Positions 1-7,398 of a stretch of DNA of 64,000 bases are shown here, piece by piece. This DNA comes from an uncultured Lachnospiraceae bacterium (GTDB taxonomy: Bacteria; Bacillota; Clostridia; Lachnospirales; Lachnospiraceae), in the NCBI GenBank assembly GCA_944381635.1, contig CALWLY010000005.1, positions 46,402-110,401 on the forward strand. Direction: 5' to 3'. The position numbers and the translations under genes are program-made. Under the pieces are notes generated by a model. The model saw nothing but the letters and a program-made list of their open reading frames with translations. It ran no database searches and was not told where the DNA came from. Position 1 is the first letter of the stretch; every line of letters starts with the position of its first letter.

Positions 1-1
1 T

Positions 2-211
2 CTCATAAAACCGCCCGGACTATATGCCCATTACTATTTTACAGGCCCTTATACCAAAATCGGCAGCGGCTATCAATATCTGCTTTCCGAAATTGAAAAA
101 CAGGGCTATCAGACGTCCGGTTATTCCTACGAATATTGCATTTTAGACAGTCTGACCAACTCAGAAAGCGAAGAATATGTGACTTTGATCCAGCTTCCGG
201 TTTTCAAATAA
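2..211 (+). CDS. GyrI-like effector-binding domain, C-terminal fragment (partial)
   Basis: An open frame enters from the left edge and stops with TAA at 209-211, leaving 69 residues. The fragment contains GLYAHYYFTGPYTKIGSGYQ, then SGYSYEYCILDS and a final EEYVTLIQLPVF strand. This is the pattern of the last part of GyrI-like / BltR-type small-molecule-binding domains, which usually sit behind a MerR or AraC DNA-binding domain. The DNA-binding part lies outside the window, so the regulator class cannot be told. A stand-alone GyrI-like protein is also possible. The family call rests on motif recognition only. Confidence 0.6.
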   Translation, partial: LIKPPGLYAHYYFTGPYTKIGSGYQYLLSEIEKQGYQTSGYSYEYCILDSLTNSESEEYVTLIQLPVFK

Positions 212-228
212 CGATTGGGATACTTCCC

Positions 229-1167
229 TTAAAGGGGTTTTTTTCGCTTTTTGTATTCTTTTGCCAGAGTAAAGCCTTTCCCTCTGACTTCCGAAATCTG
301 ATTGACAATGATGAAAGCATCCGGATCGATCTCCTGGATTTCCTTGATCATAGGGGAAAGCTGTCTGCTGTCAAGCACTACCAGTATGGCAAAGGAATCC
401 TGCTTTAAATAGCCTCCTCTGACAGACATCAGCGTAGTTCCCCTGTCAAATTTTTTCAGGATAGCGGTGTTGATCTCCTCATATTTTTTGCTGACGATTT
501 TAAGCTGCATCTGATTTTTCCCGGTAATCAGTATCTTATCCAGAACGATCGTATAAATCAGAATCAGCAGAATTCCGTACAGCACTCGTTCAGAGTCGGA
601 ACGAATCATCTGCATAATCAGAATCAGCGTGTCAAAAGCATACATAGATACGCTGACCGGAATGCGGAATTTTCGATTCAGAATAAGGGGCGGGATATCC
701 ATTCCTCCTGTGGAAGCCCCCTGCCTTATGACAATTCCCAGTCCCACACCGATCAGAACGCCGGCGCACACGGTAGAAAGCATCAGATCCTGTGTGATGA
801 CAAAGTCCCCAACCACATGCTGCAAAACTCCCAGAATCACCGGGTAATAAAGGCTGCTCAGAATGGTAGTCAGGGCAAATTCTCTGCCAAGGATCACCGC
901 TCCCAATAAAAGCATGGCAATGTTAAATATTCCCACAAAAGTTTCCACCGGTAGCCCCACAGCCAAATTAACTACAAGTGCAATACCGGTGGTTCCTCCG
1001 GTAATCAGTTGATTTGGAAGAATAAACAATACTATACCAAGCGCATAAATTGTATTTCCAAGCAAAATCATCAAAATCGATTTGATCTTTGCTTCCCACA
1101 AATTTTTCTTTTCCACTTTTCCTCCCATCCGAAAATCATTTTCAGCTATTCGCCAGCCAAAAACCAT
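229..1167 (-). CDS. YitT family membrane protein (DUF161/DUF2179)
   Basis: This is an integral membrane protein of the YitT family, whose transport function is not settled. The N-terminal two thirds holds about five hydrophobic segments, with the family-typical NTIYALGIVLFILPNQLITG and GIVIRQGASTGGMDI stretches. The last ~90 residues form a soluble DUF2179 domain (FDRGTTLMSVRGGYL). The longest frame starts at 1167 (312 aa). A GTG at 1116, directly behind a GGGAGG, gives a 295-aa protein closer to the usual ~280-290 aa, so the first 17 residues are doubtful. The gene stands alone, convergent with the fragment at 2-211 and separated from argS by a strong terminator. Family assignment is firm; substrate is unknown. 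Confidence 0.85.
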   Translation of the reverse strand: MVFGWRIAENDFRMGGKVEKKNLWEAKIKSILMILLGNTIYALGIVLFILPNQLITGGTTGIALVVNLAVGLPVETFVGIFNIAMLLLGAVILGREFALTTILSSLYYPVILGVLQHVVGDFVITQDLMLSTVCAGVLIGVGLGIVIRQGASTGGMDIPPLILNRKFRIPVSVSMYAFDTLILIMQMIRSDSERVLYGILLILIYTIVLDKILITGKNQMQLKIVSKKYEEINTAILKKFDRGTTLMSVRGGYLKQDSFAILVVLDSRQLSPMIKEIQEIDPDAFIIVNQISEVRGKGFTLAKEYKKRKKPL

Positions 1168-1218
1168 TTTCCTTTTACTCTCTGCTTTTTCATCTGTTTA
1201 CCATAAAAAAGCAAAAAA

Positions 1219-1240
1219 GAAACACCCTCCCGGGTGTTTC
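1219..1240 (-). terminator. Intrinsic terminator of argS
   Basis: A perfect 9-bp stem (1219-1227 with 1232-1240) closes a 4-nt loop. On the minus strand it is followed by a T-rich run (the A-rich run at 1203-1218 on the plus strand). It lies between the argS stop and the YitT start, so it most likely ends argS transcription. A shorter T-rich run on the other side could also let it work in reverse. Confidence 0.75.
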
Positions 1241-1398
1241 TTTTCTACTTGCCGTCTCTCCAAAACTGTATGCTGTTTTGCCATTTCAAAGTTCTTATTC
1301 ATAAAAACAAATTTCTTCCTCTCCACAGCCTCATTTATCCCGGAGAAACGCTGCTTTTTATGATATCCGCACAGAGCCTCATGCTCTGCCGGAAATTT

Positions 1399-3165
1399 TT
1401 ACATACGCTCCGGCGCAGAAAAACCAAGCAGATCAATGCATGTTTCCAGCACATCTCTTGTAAGTACTAGCAAAGCAATCCAGCCGGCTTTTCTTTCCGC
1501 ATCTTCCTCTGTCAGAATCTTTGTCTCATGATAGAAACGATTGAATGCGTTTGCCATATCATAAATATAAGCACAAATCTTATGAGGCGCCAGCTCTTCA
1601 TAGGCATTGGCCAGAACAGTGTTGCATTTTGCCAGTTCCTGCATCAGCGCTTTTTCAGAGCCGTTCACAGCTTCTTTCAAACAGATATTTTCCAGACACC
1701 CTCCCTGCTCTTTGTATTTATTCAGGATGGATTTAATACGTACAATAGTATAAAGAATATACGGACCGGTATCTCCTTCAAAGGAAGTGAAACGGTCGAT
1801 ATCAAAGATATAATCTTTGGAAGCCTGGTTGGACAGATCGCCATACTTGATAGCGGAAAGTCCAATCACCTTTGCCGTCTCTCTTGCCTCCTGCTCGGAC
1901 ACTTCACGGCTTTCCACAATCTTGCGGTACATTTCCTGGTTGATCTCGTCAATCAGATACTCCAGACGCATAACGCCACCGTCCCTTGTCTTAAAGGGCT
2001 TGCCGTCCTTGCCGTTCATCGTTCCGAATCCGATATGACGCATGGTCACTTCAGGCCCCACAAGTCCCGTCTTTCTTGCGGTGCGGAACACCTGCAGGAA
2101 ATGCATTTCCTGGCGTTTGTCAGTCAGATAAATCAAATCGTCCGCATGCATATTTTCCACACGATCTTTGATGGTTGCCAGATCTGTGGTGGCATACAGA
2201 GCCGCTCCGTCAGATTTTAAAATAATGCAGGGAGGAATTTCTTTGGTATCCGTCTCTTCCTTAACATCTACCACAAGAGCGCCTTCACTTTCGTAGGCAA
2301 AACCGCCCTTTTTCATATCTTCCACCATTCCCGGAATGATCGGGTCTGCATCTGACTCCCCTTTCCAGAGGTCAAATTCCACGTTCAGATTTGCATAATT
2401 CTTCTTCAAATCCGCAACAGAAACTGCAATGATGTGATTCCAGAGAGCGCGATAGCCTCTGTCTCCGCTCTGCAGCTTTAAGGTAGCCTCCAAAGCTTCC
2501 TCTTTGTATGCCGCATCTTCTTTGGATTTTTTGCTTGCTGTAGGGTAAATTTCTTCCAGCTCAGAAACCGTAAACGGCGCTTCTTCCGGATATTCCCCGC
2601 TAAAATCCGGGTCAAAATACGGAAGGTGGGGCTGTCTTTTTTTCAGTTCCGTAATAATCAGACCCATCTGCAGTCCCCAGTCTCCCAGATGCACATCACC
2701 GGTCACATGATGGCCGGCGTAACGGCAGATGCGTTTAATGCTCTCTCCGATAATGGCAGAACGCAGATGTCCCACATGAAGAGGCTTTGCCACGTTAGGT
2801 CCGCCGTAATCAATCACAATATTTCTCACTTTTTCCGGTTTTTCCAGACCAAATTTCTCTGCCTCTTTCATTTCTTTTAAATAACCGCAGAGAAACTCTT
2901 CGCTTACTTTTAAATTCAAGAAACCCGGGGCAACCGCATTCACTTCCGAAAATACCTGTCTGTCCTGAAGCTTCTCCGCCACATCAGAGGCAATCATCAG
3001 CGGCGCTTTTTTATACTTTTTTGCCCCCGCCATAGCACCGTTGCACTGATATTCGCAAAGATCCGGGCGGTTAGAAAGGGTAACTCTTCCAAGTTCCTCA
3101 TCATAGCCTGCGGCGGCAAACCCTTTTTTCATCTCGTCGGAAATGACGTCCAAAATTTTTTTCAT
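1399..3165 (-). CDS. argS: Arginyl-tRNA synthetase
   Basis: Class I aminoacyl-tRNA synthetase that charges tRNA-Arg in the cytoplasm. The 588-aa product has the arginyl N-terminal additional domain (residues 1-110) and the HIGH-type signature HVGHLRS at 130-136. The catalytic region follows (LTDKRQEMHFLQVF, then a degenerate KMSKS region around NGKDGKPFKTRDGG). The C-terminal anticodon-binding DALR domain ends in CIDLLGFSAPERM. Length is normal for bacterial ArgRS (560-590). The ATG at 3165 follows AGGAGTGAGCCT, a good ribosome site. It is monocistronic, with a terminator at 1219-1240. No T-box signature was seen in the 200-bp leader. Confidence 0.97.
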   Translation of the reverse strand: MKKILDVISDEMKKGFAAAGYDEELGRVTLSNRPDLCEYQCNGAMAGAKKYKKAPLMIASDVAEKLQDRQVFSEVNAVAPGFLNLKVSEEFLCGYLKEMKEAEKFGLEKPEKVRNIVIDYGGPNVAKPLHVGHLRSAIIGESIKRICRYAGHHVTGDVHLGDWGLQMGLIITELKKRQPHLPYFDPDFSGEYPEEAPFTVSELEEIYPTASKKSKEDAAYKEEALEATLKLQSGDRGYRALWNHIIAVSVADLKKNYANLNVEFDLWKGESDADPIIPGMVEDMKKGGFAYESEGALVVDVKEETDTKEIPPCIILKSDGAALYATTDLATIKDRVENMHADDLIYLTDKRQEMHFLQVFRTARKTGLVGPEVTMRHIGFGTMNGKDGKPFKTRDGGVMRLEYLIDEINQEMYRKIVESREVSEQEARETAKVIGLSAIKYGDLSNQASKDYIFDIDRFTSFEGDTGPYILYTIVRIKSILNKYKEQGGCLENICLKEAVNGSEKALMQELAKCNTVLANAYEELAPHKICAYIYDMANAFNRFYHETKILTEEDAERKAGWIALLVLTRDVLETCIDLLGFSAPERM

Positions 3166-3305
3166 AGGCTCACTCCTGTTTTCTTTCTTCCAAAAGAAAC
3201 CTCTTTGTCCTTTTTTATAATTTTATCATACGGCCTTTTCTCACACAGCTTTCATGCCGCACATTTCACCAGAGGAATCTTTCCTTTACACATATATTCC
3301 ACAAA

Positions 3306-3334
3306 AGTTTAGCATACAAGCCCTTTTCGCGCAA
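3306..3334 (-). promoter_or_regulatory. argS: Candidate argS promoter
   Basis: On the minus strand, TTGCGC (3329-3334) and TAAACT (3306-3311) are separated by 17 bp, and TG lies one base before the -10, making an extended -10. It sits 140 bp upstream of argS and just beyond the queH stop. Neither hexamer is perfect, so this is a moderate candidate. Confidence 0.4.
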
Positions 3335-3375
3335 GCAAGAAACCGGCTTTGCCCGAAAAATATTTCCCCGTTTTC

Positions 3376-4071
3376 TTATTTTGAGTCCAAATCCAGGCTG
3401 TCGGCAGTCTGTTCTTTTTCCCGGACTCTTTTGTCCCGCTCCATCCTGGAGAAAATGCATCCACAGTAATCCTGTCTGTAAAGCTGGTATTCTGCGGACA
3501 ATTCCACAGATCTTCGATATCCGTTCTTCTTTTTAAAGTCAGAGGGAAGAAGGGTTACGCCATACTCATCCGCCATCTTCTGCCCGATTTCATTGAGTTT
3601 TTCCGCATTTTTCATGGGGCTTATGGTGAGAGTGGTAGTAAAATAATCAAAATTCCCCTGTTTCGCCATAACTGCCGCCTCCCGAAGCCGAAGCTCATAG
3701 CAGCCAAAGCAGCGCTCTCCTCCCTCCGGGCAGTTTTCCATTCCCTTTGCCATGGCAAAAAAGGCTTCCTTGTCATAGTTTCCTTCCAAAAACTGAATGG
3801 GATACCCTGTTTCCGGGTCTTTTTGCCTCTCCTCATTCAATGCACCAATCAACCGCTTCTGTTCCTCCACTCTGTGACGGTACTCCGCATCCTCTGATAT
3901 ATTGGGGTTATAGTAAAAAACAGTAATCCGAAAATATCGATGCAGATACTCCAGCACATAACTGCTGCAGGGAGCACAGCAGCTGTGCAGCAGCAGCGTT
4001 TTTCCTTTTGTCTCCTCTTTTTCCAGTATTTTTTCCAGTTCTTTCTGGTAATTGATCCGATTCATACTCAC
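3376..4071 (-). CDS. queH: Epoxyqueuosine reductase QueH
   Basis: QueH (DUF208) reduces epoxyqueuosine to queuosine in tRNA, the last step of queuosine synthesis, and is the non-cobalamin replacement for QueG. The 231-aa protein shows the family cysteines: HSCCAPCSSY near residue 30 (C31, C32, C35), C114, the CFGC pair at C121/C124, and YCGC at C203/C205. These fit the iron-sulfur and metal sites of the family. Start is M1 or M3 (MSMN); both lie behind GGCGGAAAG. It is 64 bp downstream of the alarmone synthetase on the same strand and could be cotranscribed with it. Confidence 0.93.
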   Translation of the reverse strand: MSMNRINYQKELEKILEKEETKGKTLLLHSCCAPCSSYVLEYLHRYFRITVFYYNPNISEDAEYRHRVEEQKRLIGALNEERQKDPETGYPIQFLEGNYDKEAFFAMAKGMENCPEGGERCFGCYELRLREAAVMAKQGNFDYFTTTLTISPMKNAEKLNEIGQKMADEYGVTLLPSDFKKKNGYRRSVELSAEYQLYRQDYCGCIFSRMERDKRVREKEQTADSLDLDSK

Positions 4072-4135
4072 TCATCTTTCCGCCGTTTTTTCAGGGCAGC
4101 TCATACTTTAAAAATTCTTCCAAAAACCCTTTTTT

Positions 4136-4810
4136 TTAAAACTCCTCATACTGGATTTTTTTGTGCAGTTCCTGCATTTTTTCATCCGTACTTGCTATGA
4201 CTTCCGCACACTCCTTCAGCTCTTCCGCAATCTGGGCGGTGTGTTCGGAATGGTTTTTATACTTAATCTGATGTTCCAGACTAGCCCAGAAATCCATGGC
4301 TACCGTTCTTATCTGTACTTCCACCCGCATCTGCTGCTTGTACTGTGAAAAAAAGACAGGAATTTCCACAATCAGATGCAGACTTCTATAACCGTTTGGT
4401 TTGGGATTTTTGATGTAGTCTTTCACCTCAATCACCTTGATGTCATCCTGTACGGTCAGCATTCTTGCCACCTCATAAATGTCATCAATAAATGGGCAGA
4501 TCACGCGGATTCCCGCCACATCATTTAAGTTTTCCGATATGGATTCTATTGTCACCGGCTTATTTTTATCCCGAAGCTTCTGGGCAATGCTGGCCGGTCT
4601 TTTGATTCTGCTGTGAATGCTTTCAATGGGATTTCTTTTGGTGGGAAGCGACAATTCGTCGTTGAGCACTTCCAGTTTCGTCGTCACTTCCCTGATTGCA
4701 CATCTGTACTTTGTCATAAGACTGTCAAAAAGAAGAAAATTCCCAAAAACATTTTCCTCATCTCCAAGCAGTTCTCTTATCAGTTCTTCTCTTTTCTGTA
4801 TGTTTTCCAT
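4136..4810 (-). CDS. Small alarmone synthetase (RelQ/RelP-type GTP pyrophosphokinase)
   Basis: A 224-aa RelA/SpoT synthetase-domain protein without the hydrolase or ACT domains, the size and layout of RelQ/RelP small alarmone synthetases that make (p)ppGpp from ATP and GDP/GTP. Family motifs include SRIKRPASIAQKL, ENLNDVAGIRVICPF, NPKPNGYRSLHLIVEI and VEVQIRTVAMDFWASLEHQI, and the tail is helical and charged. The ATG at 4810 follows GGAAAGGAATTAGTT. The likely promoter is 240 bp upstream and the leader between is made of 11-bp tandem repeats (see 4880-5005), which is unusual. RelQ and RelP cannot be separated by eye. Confidence 0.93.
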   Translation of the reverse strand: MENIQKREELIRELLGDEENVFGNFLLFDSLMTKYRCAIREVTTKLEVLNDELSLPTKRNPIESIHSRIKRPASIAQKLRDKNKPVTIESISENLNDVAGIRVICPFIDDIYEVARMLTVQDDIKVIEVKDYIKNPKPNGYRSLHLIVEIPVFFSQYKQQMRVEVQIRTVAMDFWASLEHQIKYKNHSEHTAQIAEELKECAEVIASTDEKMQELHKKIQYEEF

Positions 4811-4879
4811 AACTAATTCCTTTCCTGTTTATCTTCACGTTTTTCTGTTCGTACAGGTATCTTCTTATCGTTCTTTATT

Positions 4880-5005
4880 TATTGGAATTCTATTGAGATC
4901 CTATCGGATTCCTTTTTCAATTCTATCGTAATTCTATTGGAATCCTTTTTCAATTCTTCTATTGAAATTCTATCAAAATCCCGTCAGAAATCTTATCGCA
5001 ATCTT
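4880..5005 (-). repeat. 11-bp degenerate tandem repeat array in the alarmone synthetase leader
   Basis: Eleven consecutive units resembling TATYGNAATYC (plus strand) run at an exact 11-bp period. They start at 4880, 4891, 4902, 4913, 4924, 4935, 4946, 4960, 4971, 4982 and 4993; the only slip is 3 bp after the seventh unit. TTTTTCAATTC recurs exactly 33 bp apart (4913 and 4946). No coding frame crosses it. With the promoter at 5053-5081 the array is transcribed as the 5' leader of the small alarmone synthetase mRNA. Confidence 0.8.
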
Positions 5006-5052
5006 AGATTCCGACCAGCTGCAAAAATTTACAAACCGCTCTACAGCGCATT

Positions 5053-5081
5053 ATCATAACTACCTTTTTCCTGACTGTCAA
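5053..5081 (-). promoter_or_regulatory. Promoter of the small alarmone synthetase gene
   Basis: On the minus strand a consensus TTGACA (5076-5081) is followed after 17 bp by TATGAT (5053-5058). Transcription would begin near 5046, giving a leader of about 235 nt that contains the whole 11-bp repeat array. No other good promoter was seen between the array and the gene. Confidence 0.6.
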
Positions 5082-5208
5082 TGGGAGCAAATATTAAAAT
5101 TTTATGTTTCCAAAAATTGTAACAGTTCAGCATGCGCCATTCGAAAAACCGCACTGACGTGCTTACTGCGGCTGTGCCGCTGTTTTCCTCATTGACTGGC
5201 GCTTGGCT

Positions 5209-5270
5209 CCTCTGCGTATCGGCGGCAGAATTTTTATGCGAGCATAAATCCTGCCGCCGATACGCAGAGG
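5209..5270. repeat. Long perfect inverted repeat (20-bp arms)
   Basis: Arms 5209-5228 and 5251-5270 are perfectly complementary over 20 bp. The 22-bp loop itself contains a smaller inverted repeat (TTTATGC / GCATAAA). There is no T-tract on either side, so it is not a typical terminator. It lies between divergent genes, about 45 bp upstream of the marR promoter. It may be a palindromic mobile repeat or an RNA structure of a transcript not seen here. Confidence 0.75.
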
Positions 5271-5312
5271 GCTGAACTGTTCCCAAAAATTCTTTTTTTA
5301 TGGTATGGGATA

Positions 5313-5340
5313 TTGACAAACCCGGAAATAGTGCTAGACT
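5313..5340 (+). promoter_or_regulatory. Promoter of the MarR-MATE operon
   Basis: TTGACA (5313-5318) is followed after 16 bp by TAGACT (5335-5340). The start of transcription would fall at about 5347, within a few bases of the GTTTAC/GTAAAC palindrome at 5351-5364. Confidence 0.55.
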
Positions 5341-5350
5341 GATACTGATA

Positions 5351-5364
5351 GTTTACTTGTAAAC
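5351..5364. promoter_or_regulatory. Candidate MarR operator
   Basis: A perfect palindrome, GTTTACTTGTAAAC, lies directly downstream of the promoter at 5313-5340 and 40 bp before the marR start. MarR proteins commonly bind such 14-20-bp palindromes over their own promoter. Autoregulation is inferred from position only. Confidence 0.5.
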
Positions 5365-5403
5365 AATATTTGAGGAATTAGAGATTCGAGGTGATGTGAT
5401 TTT

Positions 5404-5877
5404 ATGAAAAGCAATGTGGAAAACATGCTGGATATGTTTACACAGATACGCAAAGTCTATGTCAACGAATTTGGCAAACTTTTTCCAGAGGAAAATTTTT
5501 CACCCAATGAAATTGATGTCCTTATTTTTTTGTCCAACAATCCTTCCATCAACACAAACCGGCAGCTTTCTGTCTGCCTGAACGTGTCAAAGGGTCTCAT
5601 ATGCCGAAGCACAGACTCTCTTTTCCGCAGGGGGCTGCTGGCTGTTACGCCGGATTCTTCCGATTCCCGGATCCAACATCTTTCCCTGACTGAGCAGGCG
5701 GATTCCATTATCCGGGACCTTCAATATGCCCGCAGGAAACTGGAGGCGGAAGTGCTGCATGATATTCCAAAGGAAGAGCTTTTGCAGCTTCAGGAAACCG
5801 CAGAAAAAATCCTCAATCGTTTCCAGGAAAAGGCCAAAATGCAGGAAACCCTGCAAAAACAAAAAGACGGCAAATGA
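5404..5877 (+). CDS. MarR family transcriptional regulator
   Basis: A 157-aa winged-helix regulator with the MarR layout: an N-terminal dimerisation helix, NEIDVLIFLSNNPSINTNRQ and LNVSKGLICRSTDSLFRRGL as the helix-turn-helix, then the wing LAVTPDSSDSRIQHLSLT. Two long C-terminal helices end in a lysine-rich tail. ATG 5404 follows GAGGTG with ten intervening bases. It is the first gene of an apparent two-gene operon with a MATE pump 100 bp downstream, an order like mepR-mepA of Staphylococcus aureus, so it probably represses itself and the pump. The ligand is unknown. Confidence 0.9.
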   Translation: MKSNVENMLDMFTQIRKVYVNEFGKLFPEENFSPNEIDVLIFLSNNPSINTNRQLSVCLNVSKGLICRSTDSLFRRGLLAVTPDSSDSRIQHLSLTEQADSIIRDLQYARRKLEAEVLHDIPKEELLQLQETAEKILNRFQEKAKMQETLQKQKDGK

Positions 5878-5977
5878 CGAATCATTAATAACTGCCGTCT
5901 CTCTGCATTACAAGCTGCACCGGTATCTGGCCTGTGCAGAATCAACAGAATAACCATTCCGAAAGGAGAAATTTGAC

Positions 5978-7378
5978 ATGAAACTTACTACATCCAAAGA
6001 AGCTGACCTTGGGAATGCACCCGTTGGCCGACTGCTTTTTGCCCTGGCAGTACCTGCCATCACTTCACAGCTGGTAAACGCCCTTTACAATATGGTTGAC
6101 CGTATGTATATCGGCCACATCCCGGAAATAGGCTCCGCAGCCCTCACCGGTGTAGGCGTCTGCTTTCCTATCATTATGATCATCTCTGCTTTCGCATACC
6201 TTATGGGCATGGGCGGCGCGCCTCTTGCCAGTATCGAAATGGGAAAAAAGGACAACGACAGAGCGGAAATGATCCTGGGCAACTGTTTTACCGCTCTGAT
6301 CATCACCTCCATTGCCCTCACCATAATCGTCCTTGTTTTTCAGGAGCCGCTGCTTTATCTTTTCGGCGCCAGTGAAAACACCATCGGCTACGCCCAAAGC
6401 TATATGACCATTTATGCGGTGGGAACAATTTTTGTACAGATCACCCTGGGACTGAACGCTTTCATTTCCGCCCAGGGATTTTCCAAGATCAGCATGCTGA
6501 CAGTTATCATCGGCGCTGTCATCAACATCGTTTTAGACCCTATTTTTATCTTTGGATTCGACATGGGTGTTCAGGGCGCCGCTTTAGCTACCGTTATCTC
6601 TCAGGCAGTGAGCGCTGCATGGGCTTTCCGTTTTCTGTGCGGAAAATCCACCATTCTGCATATCCGCAAAAAATGTATGCGCTTAAAAGCCTCCGTCATA
6701 GGCCCCTGCATCGGTCTTGGCATTGCACCGTTTATTATGCAGGCTACCGAAAGTGTCCTAGTACTGTGCTTTAACTCTTCTCTGTTAAAATACGGCGGAG
6801 ACCTTGCCGTAGGCGCTATGACCATTCTTTCCAGTCTGATGCAGTTTGCCATGCTGCCTTTACAGGGTCTTACCCAGGGCGGACAGCCGATCATCAGCTA
6901 CAACTATGGCGCCAATAACAGCGCTCGTGTAAAGAAAGGCTTCCAGCTTCTTCTGGCGTCAGCTCTTGGCTATGCCACCATTTTATGGCTGGCTATCCAG
7001 CTTTTCCCTTCCGCCTTTGTTGCTATTTTCACCAACGATCCGGAACTTGCCAGCCTTGCCGTATGGGCTCTGCGCATTTACATGGCCTGCATGCTCCTCA
7101 TGGGTGCTCAGGTGGCTTGCCAGCAGACATTCATCGCCTTCGGAAATTCCAAAATTTCCGCTTTCCTTGCACTCTTCCGTAAAGTAATCGTGCTGATTCC
7201 TCTTATTTACATCCTGCCTCTCTTTATGGAAAACGACGTGCTGGCTGTCTTTCTGGCAGAACCCATCGCCGATGCCCTGGCAGTTCTCACCACCTGCATT
7301 CTGTTCTACTTCGAGTTTAAAAAGATACTCAGAAAAATGCGTGAAAGAGAAGCACAGGCTCAGGAGAACAAAGCCTGA
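5978..7378 (+). CDS. MATE family efflux transporter (MepA-like)
   Basis: A 466-aa polytopic membrane protein of about 12 segments. The signature LLFALAVPAITSQLVNALYN followed by MVDRMYIGHIPEIG, and an internally repeated second half (FAMLPLQGLTQGGQPIISYN), identify a MATE transporter of the MepA-like branch. These pumps export cationic drugs and dyes by Na+ or H+ antiport. ATG 5978 follows AAAGGAGAAATTTGAC. It lies downstream of a MarR regulator and is likely induced by its own substrates. The C-terminus is a short charged tail (KILRKMREREAQAQENKA). Substrate cannot be read from sequence. Confidence 0.93.
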   Translation: MKLTTSKEADLGNAPVGRLLFALAVPAITSQLVNALYNMVDRMYIGHIPEIGSAALTGVGVCFPIIMIISAFAYLMGMGGAPLASIEMGKKDNDRAEMILGNCFTALIITSIALTIIVLVFQEPLLYLFGASENTIGYAQSYMTIYAVGTIFVQITLGLNAFISAQGFSKISMLTVIIGAVINIVLDPIFIFGFDMGVQGAALATVISQAVSAAWAFRFLCGKSTILHIRKKCMRLKASVIGPCIGLGIAPFIMQATESVLVLCFNSSLLKYGGDLAVGAMTILSSLMQFAMLPLQGLTQGGQPIISYNYGANNSARVKKGFQLLLASALGYATILWLAIQLFPSAFVAIFTNDPELASLAVWALRIYMACMLLMGAQVACQQTFIAFGNSKISAFLALFRKVIVLIPLIYILPLFMENDVLAVFLAEPIADALAVLTTCILFYFEFKKILRKMREREAQAQENKA

Positions 7379-7398
7379 CAAAGCAAAAAGAACCTTTT

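Noticed and set aside
3166..3375. T-box leader for argS
   Set aside because: No T-box sequence (AGGGTGGNACCGCG type) or antiterminator was found in the leader.
7380..7398. Terminator between the MATE gene and the GH95-like gene
   Set aside because: AAAAAG/CTTTTT around a 3-nt loop is entirely A/T-rich apart from one pair and too weak to call.
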